From assembly GCF_042453785.1 (NCBI RefSeq), contig NC_091670.1:39815501-39879500 (forward strand): DNA of 64,000 bases. The letters run 5' to 3'. Position numbers and translations under genes: made by a program. Numbering within the stretch: the first letter of the stretch is position 1; each line of letters starts with the position of its first letter. The notes beneath the pieces are model-generated. The model was given only the letters and a program-made list of their open reading frames with translations, searched no databases and had not been told where the DNA came from. This document shows, piece by piece, positions 58,431 through 64,000 of this stretch. This DNA is from Malus domestica. Its lineage: Eukaryota > Streptophyta > Magnoliopsida > Rosales > Rosaceae.

Positions 58431-58892
58431 GAGTAAAGTGTTGATTTTTCCCCTGAACTTTCATTTAACTTTCGACAATTGGAAAATTGAGGACTTAAAC
58501 TAATTTTTTTTGGCCGATTTCCCCCTGATGTTAGTTTTCATTCATTCCATCAAAATTTCTGTTAAATAGAAGTACATGCGCAACATGTGAGGGTAGTTCG
58601 GTCGTTTTGTTCGTTAAAATAATTGAAAACCTAGATTTTTAGAATGTATGATTTTATAGCTTTTGTGTCTGAATGTTTAGCGAAGTGACACTTTTGTCCT
58701 CAAAGTAGAGTTATGTGGTGTGCATGTGATAAGAGTTAACGTTAATTTGGATGGAATCTATGGAAAACTAACTGTAAGGGGGAAATTGGCCAAAAAAAAA
58801 AATTAGTTTAAGTTCTTGATTTTCCATTTAAAAAGTTTAGGAGAAAATCGAAAGTTAAGTTAAGGTTCAGGGAGAAAGTCGGCAATTTACTC
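58431..58892. mobile_element. Long-inverted-repeat element with 9 bp duplication
   Basis: The left arm starts GAGTAAAGTGTTGATTTTTC and the right arm, inverted, GAGTAAATTGCCGACTTTCT. The arms stay similar for about 100 bp (CCCTGAACTT, ACTTAACTTTCGA, 'ACTTAAACTAATTTTTTTT'). The flanks are TTTATGTAT (58422-58430) and TTTATTTAT (58893-58901), matching 8 of 9. Non-coding, Mutator-like by target-duplication length. Confidence 0.7.
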
Positions 58893-58901
58893 TTTATTTA
58901 T

Positions 58902-60420
58902 TATTTGGATTTTGATTATAATAATAAATTGAACACGCATATGGAAACGTCTGGATAAAAGGCTTGCTCTAAAAGGGATAAGAACAATACTAGAATATGA
59001 CAAAGGGATTTTGGTACGCTTGTATTGGAAATAATTATTATTGCTTTTACTTGGTAAATTAATTTGATCACGTACACTACATGTGTTCAACATGCTTTTG
59101 TGAACATGTATGTCCCATATCGATCTGTATTGACTAAAAAAACCATCCAGGTGTGGTGTTTATCTGAATCCTTTACTGTCATGATTAGAGTTTATGATTT
59201 GACCAGATTTGATGATTAGCTTAGGTAGCTAGATAGGATCGTTATCTTCTCTTCCAGCCTTGTTCAAATCAGATACGATGGTGGGAAAGACCTATTCCGA
59301 TTTGGTGTACATCTGGCTAGCAGCTTAATTAAGAGAGAAAATTAAGGATGGATTTGGTTTTCACTTAATTATATGTATGAGTCGTTACTGATACGGTGTA
59401 CTTGTATAAGTGACGTTATATCTGTATGCTAATTCTTTGTGGTTTTTGTTTGCCTACTTCTACATGATCTTTGTTGGCTGTCCGTTTGGACTTCCTTGAA
59501 TGAATGAATCGCCAATTGACCAAGAAAAAAAACTATATTTTGAAACGAATTTAGTTACAAGTTTATAACGTCGAAGTTTGATTAATTAAACGCAAAGCAA
59601 AACTTAGGAATATCCTAGATAATATGCTTTGATCAAAGGATCAGCAGCACTACAAACGATGAAGGTTCTAGCGAGAAGTACGTAGCACCAATTATGTATC
59701 TGCATCTTTGTTTTTTCTTTCCAACTATATTTGAGTCATTTGACAGAGAATTATCAGCATTAGTTATCAGCAACATGCATGATGGCTTGCCAATAAATTC
59801 CAGACACTGAGTTTACTTTTTATTTCTTCCTTTTACGTACGCCAGCAAAACCCTAGTGATGGAGGAGTTCGAAGTAAATACGAAAAATCATAGTTGCCGG
59901 TGAAATGGTGTCCGAATCCGGTATTGGTACGTGTACCAGTACTTTTTGGATTCGATGGTCAGTTCGATGGTTTATCCAATAATCTCTAATAATTTTTAAT
60001 CAAAATACATAAAAGAAAAAACACCTGTAATTTTTGGGAAGAGAAGATGGAAACAACTGGAATTTTGGAAAGCTCTATGCTTCTGATTTTCATCAGGTAG
60101 AGGGCAGCCGAAGAGGGAGAGGAAGAGAGATAAAATGTTTAGTTTAACTGTAATTTTTAACTTTTTTTTATTGTGTTAGTTTGGGGACCCATCTGGAGTG
60201 TTGATTTTTTTGAGGAGAAGTAAAGAGTAGGAGGAGAGATTTTTCAGTGTGACCGGCACACAAGGTGGTACGTCACGTGTTACAATTTTGTGGTGCAATT
60301 TTGTGGTGCACGTATAAGCTATCCAGAAATTATGAGAAGATGATACGACCAGCTGAGCTGCATGTCATATGTCTCATATTCCACGTTGATAAATAGTTAA
60401 ATTTCCCAACCAAAACCTAA
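58902..60420. other. Intergenic, no gene seen
   Basis: No credible ORF or repeat with readable ends. A short 13 bp direct repeat, CAATTTTGTGGTG, occurs at about 60283-60308. Confidence 0.4.
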
Positions 60421-60531
60421 TATAAAGGCAATACTTCATTGTCTGCTTGTAATAATTTGCAGATCGATAGCGTTGTCACACTCACTCTCACAGGTCTCTT
60501 CTTTTGTCTGTTTTCCAATTAAATTATCCTT

Positions 60532-60669
60532 ATGTCGTCGCCAGTGATTGGTGAACTTATAAATACTGAGACAGTGAAACTCGACTTGCATTGGAGAACA
60601 GTCAAACGTATCAATTGTCTGCCTTACAAGAGCGGGATTCTAGGAGTGAGACTCAAAGTCGCTTGTTAG
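60532..60669 (+). CDS. Possible small ORF or first exon, product unknown
   Basis: A 45-residue frame starts MSSPVIGELINTETVKLDLH. A TATA box (TATAAAG, 60421-60427) lies about 105 bp upstream with a short leader between. A donor-like GGA|GTGAGA at 60646 means it could be the first exon of a longer, now unrecognisable gene. I do not recognise the sequence, and no continuation exon was convincing. Confidence 0.25.
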   Translation: MSSPVIGELINTETVKLDLHWRTVKRINCLPYKSGILGVRLKVAC

Positions 60670-62845
60670 TTAGTGAACATCAAGATAAATATTGAGATAA
60701 TATGATAAATGCATATCAGTGAAACTGAAACAGCTAGCTAGAGATAGTAGAAATGCTTGTGAAAATGCAGAATCAGGAGCTTGGGCAACGACAACACTAC
60801 CTGTGGACGTAATGAGTGCCAATCCAATATCCATATTGTAAGTTTGTAACCAATCATATACTATCTTTAACTCCAAAATCCCCCCCCATCCCTCAGGAAA
60901 AAAGGAAGATTCAGAGTTTGTCTGCTGTCGCACATGTACTGTCCATTCTAAATATATATGTGTAACTGAGATAACATGCACATGCGTGTAAATTAAGATT
61001 AAAATATAGCATATGATCATGCTAATGTCCATAGCATATGCCATACTGCCACCCAACCCAATGTTGTAGGCACATCAATAATCCTTGACTCGTTCTCGGA
61101 TATCTCTGCCATTGATTTAGGTGACTATGAAATTTGGTATGTGTGGAACCTGGACTTGCACTCACAGCAAGTCGAACAATATGGAGATTGATGCAGCCTA
61201 CGAGATGTTGTGAAAATTCTTCAGGTGAATGTCTCTCAAATCTTGATCTTCCTCCCTAGTTTAATCGTTATTCATATGGTATTTATCATGTCTACTATCA
61301 AAGTTCTTGTGTGGTTCAACAAAATATTGATATGGAATCTTGTCTAATTATTAAAAATGTTGATTACAAAGAATTTTTAGAGTTGGAGTTTCATGATTTA
61401 ATGAGTTCATTGGAAACTTCTAGATATGTTGATTTAATTGGGGTTGATGTCTTCTACTTCAGAATTTCCAAAGTTTTGGTTGATATTATAAATCGAATGA
61501 AGAAAGAGAATGTCAAGGTTGCGAGGTATGCTATTAAGGGTGCTTTTCATGCTTCAACAACCAAATATGAAATGCTCCAATTATCTATTTGTTTGGACCG
61601 GTAGAGTTCAATTTTATCGCTCCAAATCAAATATCAATATGATAAATACCTACATTGTAGACAACTAGAAGAACAAAGATGCAGACTCTTAAACAAGAGA
61701 AGATAGTGGACCATACCTATCCAGACTCTCATCGCACTAGAAGATAGTGGACCATACCTATCCATCATATTTAGCATTTTGTTTCGTTTTTATCCACTAC
61801 GGCACATGCTTTACAAACTCGTATAAATTATAAATACCTACATTAAAATTACCTCAAACATAAGTTCAAAGAACCTGCTCAATTCCTGTTAAAGATAGCA
61901 GTGAAATCAGTAAGTACATAAATCCTTCTACCACGAGTCTTGCCGGATAACTTGATTTCAGGGAAAACATATCTGACAAGAAAAAGAAGCCAACAGATTC
62001 ATAATCTGGATTCTCTATCTCAGCAATGCGAGATTGTCTCCTCCAACAATCATGTAGAGTACTGCAAATATGAAAACAAACTGAAGCTCAAGGTAGAAAT
62101 AACGATCTATTCCATCGTAACGCAGCTTTTTGAAATGTAGTATAAATGTGCGACTAACTTGCAATGGAAAATCTGTAGTATGAACTAAGGCCTTTCAACT
62201 AGGACTTTTTGCTTACGCTTTAGGTGAAAGGAAGGGCAAGCTTGCATTTTTTGTTGAGGAAATTGGAGGACTTCTGTCCAAAAATATAGATTTTTTAGCA
62301 ATAAATATGAGAAAAAAATTGTAACCGAGTTAAAAAGTTACCAAAAAGATGATTGCTTCACATTGTAACAAGTAGAGTGGCCAATACTCACAATACTGTA
62401 ATTCAATACTCCAATTTTCTACATTTGTTTGTGTAGTTTGTTCTTTAACAAAAGAAGACATTTTTTCTTCAAGTCGTGTTTTTACTATGAAGAAGAAGGT
62501 TTAGCAGGGGAGCTATTGAGTATTGACAAGAAAATTATGCTCTGTCCGGCTCCGCAACTGCGAACTTCTCATATCTAGTAGTTAAGATAATAACAAAGAA
62601 AGAAATGAAACTGAAATTGTTGTCAATTTATCATAAAACTAACATCTCGTATGCGAGAGGCCTTTTTAATCAAATGCGACTTGTAGGTTTTTCGGAAAGG
62701 TTGTAAATTGATCCATTTCAGTGTTGGTATAATTTTATGTCACTTCACAGGTAGTTTGTTTTGGGTCTGCCTCCATGTTGCAGGTTTAAAGCTGTCGACA
62801 AATTTTGGTGATCACACTCTGAGATGGTAAGTAAGCGTACTTACA
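60670..62845. other. Intergenic, unassigned ORFs
   Basis: A 97-codon frame at 61311-61604 (+) and a 128-codon frame at 60670-61056 (-) have no domain I recognise. A 41 bp near-repeat ('AGAAGATAGTGGACCATACC') occurs at about 61698 and 61739. Nothing else is supported. Confidence 0.35.
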
Positions 62846-63244
62846 TCGCCAAGATCTCTGAAGGGGTTAAAGCAAGCAGCAGCCACTAGTAACCTTTCTA
62901 GGCGATGGAAGTGTGTGTGGGCGTCTACCATGACTCCCAACTTCGATGCAGTTGCAGGGAAAACTATATGCAGTTTGTATGGCTTCGAAATTAAAGAAGA
63001 ATTAGATTCGGAAATTCGTAGGTACGTCGATGATGGAACAACATCAAAGTCCATCCCCTTGAGCAATATACCTCTCCACGCGAGCAATATCTTTTTAGGT
63101 ATCAAAAGATGTTCTGGTTTTCCAAGTTTACACCCTTGTGTAAACATTGGCTTTAAGTCCCATAAGTTTCTTAGTTTCAAATCTGTTCGTGTGGCTGGAG
63201 AAGTTCTTGAGTACTTCTCGTATAACTGTCCACTTCTCGTATGA
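62846..63244 (+). pseudogene. F-box/LRR protein fragment
   Basis: The frame reads SPRSLKGLKQAAATSNLSRRWKCVW at its start (in parts AAATSNLSRRW and KCVW), the second half of an F-box with its R-W-x-x-(L/V)-W ending. Sequence typical of F-box/LRR proteins follows, ending FLSFKSVRVAGEVLEYFSYNCPLL and then a stop. Stops lie directly upstream, so the first half of the F-box and the start codon are missing, and the LRR/FBD region is cut short. Full-length relatives have roughly 400-500 residues. F-box proteins are substrate adaptors of SCF ubiquitin ligases. This ~130-residue remnant is probably not functional. Confidence 0.65.
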
Positions 63245-63572
63245 TACCTCAAGAAAATGTAGAACGATAAGGTTCAAATGAAAAGGTTGCAAGCATTCAC
63301 CTTTTATAATAGGTCAAAAACTTGTCAAATTTAATGAGTTCAGTCTCGTCATTGATAAATTCAAGCACACGAAAGGAGGCCTTAGGTCGAAGATTGTAAA
63401 TAGATTGCAATGGATCTATATGCTACAACTCATGCATACATATTATGTGGTAAAGTGAGCTATACTACATGTGTAATCAATCCAATGAAAGTGAATGGAC
63501 ATGTGAGAAAAAAGAAGCAAAAGCAAAACCTCAAAGCTCAAATTCCCTTCCCATTTGGTGCATGATGGAGAT
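63245..63572. other. Intergenic, 3' flank of the receptor kinase
   Basis: Probably holds the 3' untranslated region of the minus-strand receptor kinase. Nothing else seen. Confidence 0.4.
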
Positions 63573-64000
63573 TCACCTACCTTGCACTATGCTAGTATTG
63601 GACCAAGAAAGAGACATTGAAGTGGATATGGATTGCTTTATATCTTCAAAAGTTGGGTGTGAATGTGATCCATACCCAAAAGTTTGTGAAAAATCCGACC
63701 ACATCTCATTGGATTGCAACGTTCGGAGCAAATATGCATCCATGTCCTCAGTCTCCGACTCATCCTGCTGATCGTTGTTCTTCCCCTCCAACACTTCAAC
63801 CACTTGTCGCATCGACAGTCTAGCATTTGGGTCAGGATATGCACACAACAATCCCAAATGCAAAAGCTTTTCCACTTCCTCCTCATCAAACTCTCCCCTA
63901 GCCCTTAGCCTCTCATCAAAGGCTTGTAACAAGTTTCCTTGCACCATAAGTTTCCACACCCATTCCACCAAAGGTGGCATCCCACTCTCTAGAGGCCTCC
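63573..64000 (-). CDS. L-type lectin-domain receptor kinase, C-terminal end (partial)
   Basis: The open frame enters from the window's right edge (RPLESGMPPLVEWVWKL) and stops at 63573, covering the last ~142 residues. It contains the end of the kinase domain: LVEWVWKLMVQGNLLQAFDERLRARG..., LGLLCAYPDPNARLSMRQVVEVLEGK. The conserved Arg of subdomain XI is present. An acidic DESETEDMDAYLL tail and a Ser-rich end follow. This matches plant L-type LecRKs, plasma-membrane kinases with an extracellular legume-lectin domain, many acting in pathogen or ATP sensing. The lectin, membrane and catalytic parts lie outside the window. No lesions in the visible part. Confidence 0.85.
   Translation of the reverse strand, partial: RPLESGMPPLVEWVWKLMVQGNLLQAFDERLRARGEFDEEEVEKLLHLGLLCAYPDPNARLSMRQVVEVLEGKNNDQQDESETEDMDAYLLRTLQSNEMWSDFSQTFGYGSHSHPTFEDIKQSISTSMSLSWSNTSIVQGR

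Noticed and set aside
60670-61056. 128-residue minus-strand ORF with a weak RNase H-like phrase
   Set aside because: Only a few residues (GLALITSTGSVVVAQA) resemble an RNase H-like domain, with no catalytic spacing. Too weak to call.
61311-61604. 97-residue plus-strand ORF
   Set aside because: It opens with a non-ATG codon, has no recognisable domain and no promoter or splice context. It could be a remnant but is unsupported.
62812-63252. 146-residue minus-strand ORF over the F-box fragment
   Set aside because: The plus strand matches F-box/LRR sequence, and the minus-strand frame matches nothing I know.
1-64000. CRISPR arrays, operons, bacterial-type signals
   Set aside because: The window is plant nuclear DNA. 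No regularly spaced repeats with unique spacers or prokaryotic gene organisation were seen.
1-64000. tRNA, rRNA and snoRNA genes
   Set aside because: No cloverleaf, A/B box pair or rRNA segment was convincing by eye. A covariance-model scan would be needed to exclude them fully.

Overview
This is nuclear DNA of a dicot plant. The genes carry GT-AG introns and encode plant-specific families (AGP31-like wall protein, DUF506, L-type lectin receptor kinase, Raf-like kinase), set in AT-rich, transposon-littered intergenic DNA. A ~155 bp repeat at 992-1145, 15621-15774 and 37199-37356 resembles one I recall as extremely abundant in apple/pear genomes, so Rosaceae tribe Maleae (Malus or Pyrus) is my best guess. 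That is recollection, not a database match.

Layout. 1-10.9 kb: no genes, many small inverted-repeat elements (MITEs). 10.99-12.03 kb (+): a secreted His/Pro-rich AGP31-like protein, followed by a 225 bp tandem duplication. 14.1-14.9 kb: a solo LTR. 19.19-25.88 kb: a Ty3/gypsy element bounded by the perfect 5 bp target duplication CATAC, with its 5' half deleted. It keeps the end of RNase H, the integrase and the 3' LTR. Between pol and the LTR it carries an antisense, four-exon plant-mobile-domain (PMD) gene with its own TATA box, now broken by stops and a frameshift. 26.2-31.6 kb (-): translation factor eIF3d and a bHLH162-like regulator, a pair I recall as adjacent in Arabidopsis, with an RNase H-like pseudogene between them. 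31.6-38.2 kb: gene-poor. 38.2-40.1 kb (-): a three-exon Raf-like (group C) kinase.

42.0-45.2 kb: a 3.2 kb LTR-ended element with target duplication ATCGT. 46.7-49.6 kb (+): a short BRF/TFIIB-type zinc-ribbon gene whose third intron hosts a 2.0 kb CACTA element (target duplication CTT). That element contains host-like exon fragments, one resembling AP endonuclease 2. 50.8-52.1 kb: a non-autonomous Mutator-like element with a 9 bp target duplication. 52.2-53.8 kb (-): a three-exon DUF506 gene. 54-62.8 kb: gene-poor with several inverted-repeat elements. 62.8-63.2 kb (+): an F-box/LRR pseudogene fragment. 63.57-64 kb (-): the C-terminal end of an L-type lectin receptor kinase that continues past the window.

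The host genes are unrelated single loci, not a pathway. The most distinctive feature is the antisense intron-bearing PMD gene inside the deleted retrotransposon. The CACTA insertion in the BRF-like gene and the several elements with readable target duplications come next. All exon boundaries were inferred by eye from GT-AG sites and reading phase, not from transcripts.
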